Shown piece after piece: positions 39,256 to 48,057 of a DNA stretch of 64,000 bases (positions within the stretch are counted from its first letter, which is position 1; every line of letters begins with the position of its first letter). The stretch covers positions 1 through 64,000 of the forward strand of contig NZ_JAPAAF010000008.1 of assembly GCF_025907915.1 (NCBI RefSeq), read 5' to 3'. This DNA is from Gaoshiqia sediminis. Its GTDB lineage: Bacteria; Bacteroidota; Bacteroidia; Bacteroidales; Prolixibacteraceae. The notes under the pieces were generated by a model that ran no database searches, was not told the DNA's origin, and saw only the letters and a list, made by a program, of their open reading frames with translations. The translations under genes were made by a program, and so were the position numbers.

Positions 39256-39633
39256 ATGACTGAAAATGAAATTTCAAGGATAATTGTTGATATTGCCTTT
39301 GCGATACACCAACAATTGGGACCCGGTTTGTTCGAATCAGTCTATGAAGATATTCTGGTTTATGAGTTGATCGAGCGAGGGTTGCTGGTTGAACGGCAAA
39401 AGGCGGTTCCGGTAATTTGGAAAGAGAGAAAGCTGGATCATGGATTCCGGGCAGATTTGGTGGTGAACAGCAAGGTTATCATTGAAACAAAATCGGTTGA
39501 AGCCCTTGCGCAGGTACATTACAAACAGCTTTTGACATACTTGCGATTAACCTCCATAAAGCTTGGATTGTTGATCAATTTCAATGAAACTCTGATTAAA
39601 AATGGAATACACCGGGTAGTGAACAACCTTTAG
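39256..39633 (+). CDS. GxxExxY protein (PD-(D/E)XK nuclease-like)
   Basis: 125 residues from the ATG at 39256; a GTG at 39232 is possible but lies just inside the repeat edge. The family signature G24-L-F-E27-S-V-Y30 is present. The PD-(D/E)XK nuclease core is visible as D67, E77-T-K79, then Q91-L-L-T-Y95, the last matching the RecB-type QxxxY motif. All expected catalytic residues are there. The substrate is unknown. It is bracketed by two related palindromes and splits the usual A2M-pbpC neighbour pair. GxxExxY genes often occur in many scattered copies in environmental genomes. Confidence 0.88.
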   Translation: MTENEISRIIVDIAFAIHQQLGPGLFESVYEDILVYELIERGLLVERQKAVPVIWKERKLDHGFRADLVVNSKVIIETKSVEALAQVHYKQLLTYLRLTSIKLGLLINFNETLIKNGIHRVVNNL

Positions 39634-39637
39634 AAAA

Positions 39638-42070
39638 ATGAACTTAAATTTATTATTTCACGCAAAGCCGCGAAGACGCAAAGAAAAGAAAAAAAATCAC
39701 TTCGCGCCTTTGCGGCTTTGCGTGAACTTTTCAAAAAGAGGGAAATTCTCTATCGCCATTTTTCTAATCTTATTTCTCTTCTGGTGGTTCAGCCTGCCCT
39801 CGCCATTGTTCTCCGATCCGACATCGACCGTGATTGAAAGCCGGAACGGCGAACTGTTGGGCGCTCATATTGCTTCCGACGGGCAATGGCGTTTTCCGGA
39901 AGTGGAGGCCGTTCCCGAAAAGTATAAAACCTGTGTGCTGGCTTTTGAAGACCGCCATTTTTATTACCATCCCGGTTTTAACCCGGTTTCGTTGGCCCGG
40001 GCGCTGCAACAGAACATCAGAAATGGACGGGTGGTGAGTGGCGGCAGCACCATCACCATGCAGCTAATCCGCCTTTCGCGCAAAGGCAAGCCCCGGACCA
40101 TTTGGCAAAAACTGATTGAGCTATCGCTGGCTGTTCGGGCCGAACTATCTTATTCAAAAGAAGAACTGTTGAAATTGTACGTTTCGAATGCTCCGTTTGG
40201 CGGCAACATCGTCGGGCTGGGTGCCGCAGCCTGGCGATATTTTGGGCGCAACGCCGAATATCTCTCCTGGGCCGAATCGGCCACGCTGGCCGTGTTGCCC
40301 AACTCACCATCATTGATCTATCCCGGCAAGCAAAACGAACTGCTGCTGAAAAAGCGCAACCACCTGCTCGACCGGTTGGAAAAGCAAGGGAAACTGGATG
40401 AAACCACCTGTAAGCTAGCGAAATTGGAAGCACTGCCACAGCAAGTGTATGCCATTCCGCAAATAGCGCCGCATTTACTGGGCCGGGTGCTGCAAGAGCA
40501 TCCCGGCGAGCGGATTGTCACAACGGTGGACCAGCAATTGCAGCAGCGTGTGAATGGTTTGGTCCGCCAACATTTGCTGAACCTGCGGGCCAATGAAATT
40601 CACAATGCGGCGGTGCTCGTGATAAATGTGGAAAAAGGCGAAGTGCTGGCTTATGTGGGAAACTCGCCTGACCCGGGAACCGGGCTGCATGGAGAACAGG
40701 TAGATGTGACAGCCGCCCCCCGCAGCTCGGGGAGCATCCTGAAACCTTTTCTTTACGCGGCAATGCAAGACGACGGGCTGATTTTGCCACATACGCTTGT
40801 GCCCGATATTCCCACTCAAATTGGCGGATTCAGCCCGCAAAACTTCAACCTGCAATTTGAAGGAGCTGTTCCGGCGTCCATGGCCTTGTCCAAGTCGCTT
40901 AATATTCCCGCCGTGCGTATGTTACGCGATTTCGGGGTTGACCGTTTTTATGCAGTTTTGAAAAAACTCAATTTCTCGAACTTGAACAAGCCATCCGGGC
41001 ATTACGGACTATCGTTGATTTTGGGAGGGGCCGAAGTTAACTTGTGGGATTTGGCAGGCGCCTATGCTTCTTTGGGACGCATGCTGATCCATTACGAACA
41101 AGAAGACGGCGCAATTTTTCAAGACGACTTTCGGAAACCGATCTATCAACCCAAAATATTTCCAAAAGAAGAAACCAAAATAACACCAGTTTCAGCCGGA
41201 GCAGCATGGCTTACGATGGAAGCGTTACTGAAAGTGAACCGGCCGGATGAAGAATCGGGTTGGGAATCGTTTTCATCGTCGAGGCAGGTGGCCTGGAAAA
41301 CGGGTACCAGCTTTGGCTTTCGCGACGGCTGGGCCGTAGGCATCGACCGGAACTTTGTGGTTGCGGTTTGGTGCGGCAATGCCGATGGTGAAGGTCGGCC
41401 TGGACTAACCGGGACGGCTGCAGCAGCTCCCCTGATGTTTGACGTGTTCAACTTATTGCCGGGTAGTAACTGGTTTACCCAGCCGGTGGATGAAATGGTG
41501 CAGATACCCGTTTGCCGGGAAAGTGGTTATCGGGTAGGACCGCACTGTGTGAACGCCGACACCACTTGGGTAATGCAAAAGGGACTCAACACACCGCCCT
41601 GCCCATATCACCGGCTGGTCCATCTAGATCTGTCCGGACAGTGGCAGGTTACCACCAACTGCCTGTCGGTAAACGAAATGCTTCATCAATCCTGGTTTGT
41701 ATTGCCCCCGGTGATGGAGTGGTATTACAAACGCCGAAATCCGTTCTACAAAACCTTGCCCCCATTTCTTGCTGGCTGTCAGGAAACCACGCAAGCCGTG
41801 ATGGAGATGATCTATCCGCGCGAAAACAACCAGGTTTTCGTTCCGGTGCAGCTGGATGGGACTCCCGGCCAGGTTATTCTTGAAGCGGCACATTCGTCGC
41901 CCGGCGCAACCATTTTCTGGCATCTGGATGAAGCCTATTTGGGACAAACTGCCGGAAATCATCAAATGCCGGTGAACCCGCAGCCCGGTAAATACCTGAT
42001 CACACTGATTGATGATGCCGGCAATTCCTTCAGCAAAAGGATTGAAGTGGTTTTGAAAAACCAGCATTAA
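39638..42070 (+). CDS. pbpC: Penicillin-binding protein 1C
   Basis: 810 residues. One membrane helix (about 36-52) anchors the protein. The GT51 glycosyltransferase domain has E104 in FEDRHFYYHPG and SGGSTITMQLIR. The transpeptidase domain has S366-I-L-K369 (SxxK), SLN and KTGTSFGFRDGW. A BiPBP_C beta domain ends the protein (about 720-810). The first 30 residues come from the palindromic repeat at 39657-39726, so the native start is uncertain: the ATG at 39638 and a GTG at 39722 are the only evident choices before the helix. It would act with the A2M upstream. Confidence 0.93.
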   Translation: MNLNLLFHAKPRRRKEKKKNHFAPLRLCVNFSKRGKFSIAIFLILFLFWWFSLPSPLFSDPTSTVIESRNGELLGAHIASDGQWRFPEVEAVPEKYKTCVLAFEDRHFYYHPGFNPVSLARALQQNIRNGRVVSGGSTITMQLIRLSRKGKPRTIWQKLIELSLAVRAELSYSKEELLKLYVSNAPFGGNIVGLGAAAWRYFGRNAEYLSWAESATLAVLPNSPSLIYPGKQNELLLKKRNHLLDRLEKQGKLDETTCKLAKLEALPQQVYAIPQIAPHLLGRVLQEHPGERIVTTVDQQLQQRVNGLVRQHLLNLRANEIHNAAVLVINVEKGEVLAYVGNSPDPGTGLHGEQVDVTAAPRSSGSILKPFLYAAMQDDGLILPHTLVPDIPTQIGGFSPQNFNLQFEGAVPASMALSKSLNIPAVRMLRDFGVDRFYAVLKKLNFSNLNKPSGHYGLSLILGGAEVNLWDLAGAYASLGRMLIHYEQEDGAIFQDDFRKPIYQPKIFPKEETKITPVSAGAAWLTMEALLKVNRPDEESGWESFSSSRQVAWKTGTSFGFRDGWAVGIDRNFVVAVWCGNADGEGRPGLTGTAAAAPLMFDVFNLLPGSNWFTQPVDEMVQIPVCRESGYRVGPHCVNADTTWVMQKGLNTPPCPYHRLVHLDLSGQWQVTTNCLSVNEMLHQSWFVLPPVMEWYYKRRNPFYKTLPPFLAGCQETTQAVMEMIYPRENNQVFVPVQLDGTPGQVILEAAHSSPGATIFWHLDEAYLGQTAGNHQMPVNPQPGKYLITLIDDAGNSFSKRIEVVLKNQH
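39657..39726. repeat. Palindromic repeat, copy 2, inside the pbpC reading frame
   Basis: A 70-base element with perfect 15-bp arms, TTCACGCAAAGCCGC (39657-39671) and GCGGCTTTGCGTGAA (39712-39726). The inner parts GAAGACGCAAAG and CTTCGCGCCTTT pair with three mismatches. Translated in the pbpC frame it gives FHAKPRRRKEKKKNH..., a peptide known from many genomes as an artefact of this repeat. The hairpin would form in the mRNA over the first pbpC codons. Confidence 0.92.
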
Positions 42071-42167
42071 GGGTAATACAATTTTAAACGGTCTATCTTT
42101 TCGATGAACATATCGTCAAGCATTTCACATTATTTCGTTGTAACTTTATCCGACAAATCAGCAAGCG

Positions 42168-43664
42168 ATGGAAAAAGACAAACCCTACCAACTGAACCGC
42201 AGAAACTTTATTAAGATTTCTGCTGCCACAACTGCCGGTGCGACCCTCCTTCCTCTCGATAATTTTGCGATCGACAAACTTCCGGCCCCCATGAAGCGGA
42301 AATTCGGGAAAATTGATTTTGAAGTGACCACCCTCGGGCTGGGCGGACAAGCTTCGCTGCAATGGACCCCCGAAGATGTCGACCCCGTCCCCATCATCCT
42401 GAAGGCCTTCCGGATGGGCGTCAACTACTTCGATACGTCAAACCTGTACGGGCCCAGTCAGATGAACTTTGGAAAAGCCTTCCGCACACTAAACCTGGTG
42501 CCCGGCGAACCCGGTTATGACGAAGCTTTGCGAAAATCCATCTTCCTGACAACAAAAACACACATTCGCTGGGGGAACAACAACTTCCCGCCAGATAGTG
42601 AAAAGGTCCGTAACTGGACAAACGGCGATCATGGCCTCGGCGCCATTGGCGACCTGAAGCGTTCGCTTTCGCAACTATTTGGCGACGGAAAAGGATATTA
42701 TCCGGATGGCGCCTATGTGGACATGATCTTAGCGCACAACCTGAATTTCATGGAAGAAGTGGACGTGCTTTTCAAGGGATTGGAAACACCGCTCGACCCC
42801 AATGGTGAGTTCGGCGCCTTCGTAGCGCTGCGCGACTACCGCGACGGCACTAACCTCACCGGCCTAAACCCCAAACATGAAAAACTGGTGAAACACATCG
42901 GTTTCTCGGGCCATTACAGCGCCCCGGTGATGATGGAAATGATCCAGCGCGATCAATACGGAATACTGGACGCCATGCTGGTGGCCATCAACCTCAACGA
43001 CCGCCGCATGTTCAACATGCAGTATAACGCGATTCCGCTGGCAAAGGCAAAAAACATGGGTGTCATCGCCATGAAGGTGTTTGCCGATGGAGCCATGTAC
43101 GATAAAGATGCCAAGTGGTCGAACAACCCGAGCGACGTAGTGCGCCGAGTGGGCACGCCTGCCATCCCCAGCCGCCCCTTGGTCGAATATGCACTGACAA
43201 CGCCAGGGGTGCACACGGCCATCATTGGTATCGGCCATATCGATGACGATCCGATGAAATGCCAGCTGGTGCAGAATTTTTATGCCGCCCAGGTGGAACC
43301 TGAATCGCTGACAGAAGCCGAACGGCGAAAAATTGAAGAACTGGGGTTAAAGGCCAAAGACGGACAGGCCAACTACTTTCAAATCAAAAAGAATGAATTG
43401 AGCGCTCCCAATGATGTTTCGTTTCAACAGCAAGGAAATACCGCAGAACTGGCATGGGGAATGGCATTTGCGGGCGACGAACCGGTCAGCCATTACGAAA
43501 TCCTGAAAAACGGGAAAAAAGTGGACGAGAAAAAACATGTGCCCATCTGTACAAAAGACAAGCATTTGTATCGGGATACCACGGCCCAACCAGGCGACGA
43601 ATACCAGGTAGTGGCGGTTGACCGGATTGGCCGACAAGCAGCGTCAGAGCCATTCAATGTTTAA
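42168..43664 (+). CDS. Tat-exported aldo/keto reductase
   Basis: 498 residues. A twin-arginine signal (LNRRNFIKISAATTAGATLL) sends the folded protein to the periplasm. The aldo/keto reductase barrel (about 45-390) has FDTSNLYGPS with the D and Y of the active site, the KTH segment corresponding to the catalytic Lys, and KMVFAD-like AMKVFADGAM. NADP-type binding is suggested by SRPLVEYALTTPGVHTAIIGIG. The C-terminal about 90 residues form an Ig/FN3-like beta domain (NTAELAWGMAFAGDEPVSHYEILKNGKKV), uncommon for this family. The physiological substrate is unknown; sugars or cyclitols are plausible. Confidence 0.88.
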   Translation: MEKDKPYQLNRRNFIKISAATTAGATLLPLDNFAIDKLPAPMKRKFGKIDFEVTTLGLGGQASLQWTPEDVDPVPIILKAFRMGVNYFDTSNLYGPSQMNFGKAFRTLNLVPGEPGYDEALRKSIFLTTKTHIRWGNNNFPPDSEKVRNWTNGDHGLGAIGDLKRSLSQLFGDGKGYYPDGAYVDMILAHNLNFMEEVDVLFKGLETPLDPNGEFGAFVALRDYRDGTNLTGLNPKHEKLVKHIGFSGHYSAPVMMEMIQRDQYGILDAMLVAINLNDRRMFNMQYNAIPLAKAKNMGVIAMKVFADGAMYDKDAKWSNNPSDVVRRVGTPAIPSRPLVEYALTTPGVHTAIIGIGHIDDDPMKCQLVQNFYAAQVEPESLTEAERRKIEELGLKAKDGQANYFQIKKNELSAPNDVSFQQQGNTAELAWGMAFAGDEPVSHYEILKNGKKVDEKKHVPICTKDKHLYRDTTAQPGDEYQVVAVDRIGRQAASEPFNV

Positions 43665-43793
43665 AAGAAACCCGGAAGCCTGTTTGTTATTTCCAAAAAC
43701 CAACAGGCTTTTCTATTTTTACACAGAAATTTGGGACTCACGTCAACCTTTTTGTTGAATCGGGGTTCCAGTAAAAGCTTTAAAGTTAAAATT

Positions 43794-44459
43794 ATGGTTG
43801 ACAGATTGTCTGACCCCATTGGGCGATTAATGGGACTTCGTTACAAATCGCATCCCTGGCACGGTATTGCCATCGGGAAAGATGCCCCGGAAAAAGTAAC
43901 TGCCTTTATCGAAGTTGTGCCGACCGATACGGTGAAATATGAAATTGATAAGGACAGCGGCTATTTACGCATCGACCGACCCCAGAAATATTCCAACGTA
44001 GTACCTGCTCTCTATGGTTTTATTCCGCAAACGTTTTGCGGCGATTCAGTAGGTGAATTTTGCATGCAAAAAACCGGGAAAAAAGGAATTCGCGGCGATG
44101 GCGACCCAATCGATATTTGTGTGCTCACCGAGAAAGACATCACCCACGGGGATATCCTGGTGCATGCCCGGCCAATTGGTGGTTTTCGCATGATTGATGG
44201 TAACGAGGCGGATGACAAAATCATTGCCGTGCTCAACAACGATGTGGTTTATGAAGGCTATAAAGATGTGGCCGACCTTCCATCGATTGTTGTTGAGCGG
44301 TTGAAGCACTACTTCCTTACCTATAAAGATATGCCGGGAAAAGATAAGGACACCGAAATTACCCACACCTATGGGGCGGACGAAGCTTTTGAAGTCATTC
44401 AGCGCTCGATGGATGATTACCAGAAACGGTTCGACAACCTGGGAAAATTACTTTACTAG
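43794..44459 (+). CDS. ppa: Inorganic pyrophosphatase (family I)
   Basis: 221 residues from the ATG at 43794. It hydrolyses pyrophosphate to two phosphates to pull biosynthesis forward. The core has EVVPTDTVKYEIDKDSGYLRIDR, the metal-binding signature DGDPIDICVL and NDVVYEGYKDVADLPS. The protein is longer than the E. coli enzyme, with inserts VGEFCMQKTGKKGIRG, a form common in Bacteroidota. The in-frame upstream extension from 43731 has no conserved content. A strong terminator follows 10 bases after the stop. Confidence 0.95.
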   Translation: MVDRLSDPIGRLMGLRYKSHPWHGIAIGKDAPEKVTAFIEVVPTDTVKYEIDKDSGYLRIDRPQKYSNVVPALYGFIPQTFCGDSVGEFCMQKTGKKGIRGDGDPIDICVLTEKDITHGDILVHARPIGGFRMIDGNEADDKIIAVLNNDVVYEGYKDVADLPSIVVERLKHYFLTYKDMPGKDKDTEITHTYGADEAFEVIQRSMDDYQKRFDNLGKLLY

Positions 44460-44464
44460 ATACA

Positions 44465-44492
44465 AAAAAGTCCGGCTCACACCGGACTTTTT
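44465..44492. terminator. Bidirectional terminator between ppa and a lipoprotein gene
   Basis: AAAAAGTCCGG and CCGGACTTTTT enclose a 6-base loop, giving an A-run and T-run on the two sides. It serves ppa on the plus strand and the convergent lipoprotein gene (stop at 44517) on the minus strand. Confidence 0.88.
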
Positions 44493-44516
44493 CAATTATG
44501 CTGATCATTATCCAAT

Positions 44517-45359
44517 CTAATTTTCCTCACGGTTCAGTTCAACTTCAACACTTTCTCCATCTTTCGAAACCACCACGTTATTGTCGCAAGTACCGTCGCC
44601 ATAATCTACCGTGATGGCAGTTTCCCCGTTTTTCACAATCTCCAGAATTCCGCTGACAATATGCTGGCACGATCCCATGATAACAAGCGGCTCAACAGTT
44701 TGTCGTGTGTAGCGGTCACCTCCGGGAAAGGTAAGGGTGGCCATTCCCTCTGCCTCAATAACATTGTCCGTGATGTCGAAAGGGGTATCAAACCCCGCCA
44801 GCAGCGAACGGGTGATGTCAGCGGTACGGTTCAGGCTGAGGGTTTCGTTCCAGGTAAAGGCGATGTTGCTGACCGTGCGGAAAGATACCAGGTTTTGCTG
44901 AAACGCTTCGGTAGTAATTGTCATGCTTCCGGAGACAGCCACCGTGTCCATGACAAAATTCTGGAATTCGATGATACGCTTCGCTCCTTCCTGGAACCAG
45001 GGAGCTGTTTTGGTGATGACGATCGTCCCGCTTTTGCGATGCCCCCACAGCCCGTCGCACCCATCGCCATAGTCAACGGTAACCACAACGGGGAAGATTG
45101 TTTCTTCTGTAACGTCAATCGTTATCGCAGCGCAAGGCCCGCCAACCTGAGCCGACTTCTGCATGTTCGAGGACTCGGACGAAGCAGAAAAATAATCCAC
45201 CTCACTTTCCAAATCTTCCAGCAAATAGGTAGCCTGGTTCTCAGTTTTGATGATTTCAATATCTTCTTCAGTTACCCCTTCGGCATCATGATCGTTTTTT
45301 TGGCAAGAGATCAGCGACAACGAAAAAACGATTGGCAGTATCACGTTCCTTGTTTTCAT
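44517..45359 (-). CDS. Lipoprotein of unknown function
   Basis: 280 residues. The signal ends in a lipobox (LSLISC, C19), followed by an acidic linker (EGVTEEDIEIIKTENQAT) and a domain of beta strands with two related repeats, each built around VTVDYGDGCDG/ITVDYGDGTCD and a following strand. The two YGDGxCD motifs suggest a duplicated beta-sandwich unit, possibly cysteine-linked. I recognise no family. It is monocistronic. Confidence 0.72.
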   Translation of the reverse strand: MKTRNVILPIVFSLSLISCQKNDHDAEGVTEEDIEIIKTENQATYLLEDLESEVDYFSASSESSNMQKSAQVGGPCAAITIDVTEETIFPVVVTVDYGDGCDGLWGHRKSGTIVITKTAPWFQEGAKRIIEFQNFVMDTVAVSGSMTITTEAFQQNLVSFRTVSNIAFTWNETLSLNRTADITRSLLAGFDTPFDITDNVIEAEGMATLTFPGGDRYTRQTVEPLVIMGSCQHIVSGILEIVKNGETAITVDYGDGTCDNNVVVSKDGESVEVELNREEN

Positions 45360-45453
45360 ACTCGTCTGTTTTAAAATTAGTTTGTCATTGCTCTTTATCA
45401 GAAATTCAACTTCAATTATAACTCAGGTCTGCCCAACTAATTGCCCAAGCCTT

Positions 45454-45948
45454 CTATTTTCTTCTCAGGTTGATGTATGAATAATCAAACCCATTTTTTT
45501 CGTCGTGAAAATCTTCGCGTCCGAATTCGGTCCAATCCGTAAAGTTGATTTCCGGGAAATACACATCGGCATCAAAATCCTGATGCACCACCGTCAGGTA
45601 CAATTTTCCGGCAAGCGGATAAAACTGACGGTAGATCATTCCGCCACCAATGATGAATGCTTCCTTCTCGTCCTTCACTCTCTCGATGGCCTCTTCGATG
45701 GAAAAAACCGTTTCGCAACCTTCAAAATGATCATCCGGCTTATCGGTAATCACAATGTGGCGACGTTTGGGCAGTGGCCATTTGGGCAACGACAACAAGG
45801 TATTTCGCCCCATAATAATCGTGTGGCCCGAAGTAATTTCTTTGAAATGCTTCAGGTCGTTGGGCAAGTGAAACAATAAATCGTTGTTTTTGCCAATGGC
45901 GAAGTCCTGCGCAATAGCTACAATGATGGAAATATTTTCGTGGATCAT
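45454..45948 (-). CDS. folA: Dihydrofolate reductase
   Basis: 164 residues from the ATG at 45948. DHFR reduces dihydrofolate to tetrahydrofolate with NADPH. ISIIVAIAQDFAIGKNNDLLFHLPNDLKHFKEIT includes the active-site acid in the LPNDL motif; IIMGRNTL and FIIGGGMIYRQFYP are the NADPH and structural motifs. It follows thyA by 78 bp on the same strand, a natural pairing because thymidylate synthase produces the dihydrofolate that DHFR recycles. The stretch 45949-46014 read in frame is leader. Confidence 0.96.
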   Translation of the reverse strand: MIHENISIIVAIAQDFAIGKNNDLLFHLPNDLKHFKEITSGHTIIMGRNTLLSLPKWPLPKRRHIVITDKPDDHFEGCETVFSIEEAIERVKDEKEAFIIGGGMIYRQFYPLAGKLYLTVVHQDFDADVYFPEINFTDWTEFGREDFHDEKNGFDYSYINLRRK

Positions 45949-45982
45949 TTTCTTACTGGTTAAACAGATGAGTATTTTAAAT

Positions 45983-46015
45983 ATTGAGGGCTTCACATGA
46001 TGCGAAACCCTCAAT
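45983..46015 (-). other. Hairpin between thyA and folA
   Basis: ATTGAGGG (45983-45990) pairs with CCCTCAAT (46008-46015), with a further TTC/GAA pair inside. It is 12 bases beyond the thyA stop but lacks a good T-run, so it is better seen as a possible processing or attenuating element between the two genes than as a firm terminator. Confidence 0.5.
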
Positions 46016-46026
46016 TGCTTTTATCT

Positions 46027-46821
46027 TTAAACAGAAACTTTCCCTGGGATATGCGGGTGAGAATCGTAATTTACCAATTCAAAATCTTCGTATTTAAAAT
46101 CGAAAATGGATTTCACGCCCGGATTAATTTTCATTTGCGGAAGCGGTTTGGGTTCGCGTGTCAGCTGAAGTTTTACCTGTTCAAGGTGATTTTGATAGAT
46201 ATGCACATCGCCGCCGGTCCATACAAAGTCGCCGGGTTTCAAACCCGTAACCTGAGCCATCATCAGGGTCAGCAAAGCGTAGGAAGCAATGTTGAACGGA
46301 ACCCCCAAAAAGACATCGCAACTACGCTGGTACAGCTGGCACGACAATTTACCGTTAGCCACGTAAAACTGGAACAAAAGGTGGCACGGCGGCAGGGCCA
46401 TTTTGTCCAACTCGCCAACATTCCAGGCACTAACCAGATGGCGTCGCGAGTCCGGATTATTTTTCAGCGAGTTGACCACCTCCGAAATTTGGTCAACATG
46501 TCCGCCATCGGGGGTTGGCCACGATCGCCACTGGTAACCGTAAATATGGCCAAGATCGCCGTTCTCGTCGGCCCACTCGTTCCAGATCCGGACCCCGTTA
46601 TCGGTGAGGTATTTGATGTTGGTATCGCCGGCCAGGAACCACAACAGCTCGTGAATAATCGACTTGAGGTGCAGTTTTTTAGTCGTTAGCGCAGGAAAAC
46701 CTTCTTCCAGGTTAAAGCGCATCTGGTGCCCGAAAACACTAATGGTCCCGGTTCCGGTACGGTCTTTCTTTTCCGCGCCGTTTTTCAGGACATGATCCAG
46801 TAAATCAAGATATTGCTTCAT
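46027..46821 (-). CDS. thyA: Thymidylate synthase
   Basis: 264 residues, the E. coli length. It methylates dUMP to dTMP using methylene-tetrahydrofolate and yields dihydrofolate. The catalytic Cys lies in [14 protein letters not shown], the dUMP site includes [21 protein letters not shown], and the folate site [15 protein letters not shown] follows. All expected residues are present. It is directly upstream of folA. Confidence 0.97.
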   Translation of the reverse strand: MKQYLDLLDHVLKNGAEKKDRTGTGTISVFGHQMRFNLEEGFPALTTKKLHLKSIIHELLWFLAGDTNIKYLTDNGVRIWNEWADENGDLGHIYGYQWRSWPTPDGGHVDQISEVVNSLKNNPDSRRHLVSAWNVGELDKMALPPCHLLFQFYVANGKLSCQLYQRSCDVFLGVPFNIASYALLTLMMAQVTGLKPGDFVWTGGDVHIYQNHLEQVKLQLTREPKPLPQMKINPGVKSIFDFKYEDFELVNYDSHPHIPGKVSV

Positions 46822-46928
46822 GGTAAACTTCCTTCAGGAAAAATCAAAATTGTGCGGAAAGTTACTGGTTTTAGCCTGAATCGCCAAGAGGGAACAGAAA
46901 AGATCGGAACATACCGGAAGCCTAACCG

Positions 46929-46960
46929 CAAAAAAGAAGCGCAAGCCAGCCGGTTTGCGC
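46929..46960 (-). terminator. Intrinsic terminator after the sugar-binding lipoprotein gene
   Basis: On the minus strand GCGCAAACC (46960-46952) pairs with GGCTTGCGC (46947-46939), with a single A-C mismatch and a 4-base loop. The stem is followed by TTCTTTTTT. It lies about 30 bp beyond the stop at 46989. Confidence 0.82.
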
Positions 46961-46988
46961 CTCCATAAAGGGTTTTGGAAACATAGTA

Positions 46989-47984
46989 TTATTCAAATAT
47001 CTCCTGTTCAGCAACAAACCCTTCAGAAATGACGGTCATCCGGATATTTTGTTTGTTCACCACCTGTCCGTTGAGCAGAATAGCCGGCACCAGACGGTGT
47101 CCGTTATTGATGGTAAAACTCATGTTATCGGATGGCTTTTTCCCCTTTGCCATTTTTACAGCTGCATCAGCCGCATTAAAGGCTAGCGACTCAATCGGTT
47201 TATAAATGGTGATGGTTTGATTTCCGAGAATGATATTCCGGATTGCCGTAATGTCGGCATCCTGCCCGGCAACCAAGGCCTTACCGGCCATGCCATGTTC
47301 TGCCAGGGCATCAATAGCCCCCTGGGCCAAGGCATCATTGCCAGCAATAACCGCATCTACCGTATGCCCTTCATTTAATACCGATGACATCAACTGATAG
47401 GCATCCTGTGGTTCCCAGCGTTCCACAAATTGATGGCTGACTACCTTGATATCCCCTTTGTCTATCAGGGGTTGAAGCACATTCATCCAGCCCAGATGTA
47501 GCTGGAACGAGTTATTATCGGTGGTTGGCCCACCAATCAGGACATAGTTGCCTGTAGGGCGGACGGTAGTCAGAAAGCTCGCCATCTGTTCCCCCACATC
47601 AATATTGTCGGTCGAAACATAAAAATCGATATCACTGTCGCGGATCAATCGGTCGTATGAGATGACCGGGATATTTTGCTTCTTGGCCATTTTCACGATA
47701 CCAGCGGCAACGGTCATATCTACCGGAATAATTACCAACACATCGATGCCGGCGTTAATCATTTCCAGTGCCTGTTGAAACTGTACTGAAGCATCTGAGT
47801 CGGCTACTTTAACGGTAACGGACCCTCCGAGATCGTTTACTTTTTGGACAAATGCGTCCCGGTCTTTCACCCAGCGTTCCCTGGCGATTGTATCCATCAG
47901 CAACCCAATTTCGGGTTTTTGATTGCAACCGGCAAACAGCAAAAAGACCAGCAAAATCTGAAAAGTTAAGTTGATTTGCCTCAT
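46989..47984 (-). CDS. Sugar-binding lipoprotein (XylF-like)
   Basis: 331 residues. Lipobox LLFAGC gives lipidated C20. The rest is a periplasmic-binding-protein type I fold related to xylose/ribose receptors: IGLLMDTIARERWVKDRDAF, VIIPVDMTVAAGIVKMAKKQNIPVISYDRLI, VIAGNDALAQGAIDALAEHG and VAGQDADITAIRNI. Yet no ABC ATPase or permease is nearby and the protein is lipid-anchored. It could serve a distant permease, or act as a sensor for a kinase. The neighbour upstream is a nucleoside transporter, so ribose or a nucleoside is possible, but this is only context. Confidence 0.82.
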   Translation of the reverse strand: MRQINLTFQILLVFLLFAGCNQKPEIGLLMDTIARERWVKDRDAFVQKVNDLGGSVTVKVADSDASVQFQQALEMINAGIDVLVIIPVDMTVAAGIVKMAKKQNIPVISYDRLIRDSDIDFYVSTDNIDVGEQMASFLTTVRPTGNYVLIGGPTTDNNSFQLHLGWMNVLQPLIDKGDIKVVSHQFVERWEPQDAYQLMSSVLNEGHTVDAVIAGNDALAQGAIDALAEHGMAGKALVAGQDADITAIRNIILGNQTITIYKPIESLAFNAADAAVKMAKGKKPSDNMSFTINNGHRLVPAILLNGQVVNKQNIRMTVISEGFVAEQEIFE

Positions 47985-48057
47985 GACGGAGAGTTTTTGA
48001 TTAATACTAATATTGATTACGTATTCATCTCTAATTAGTTAAGTATTCAAAAACATC

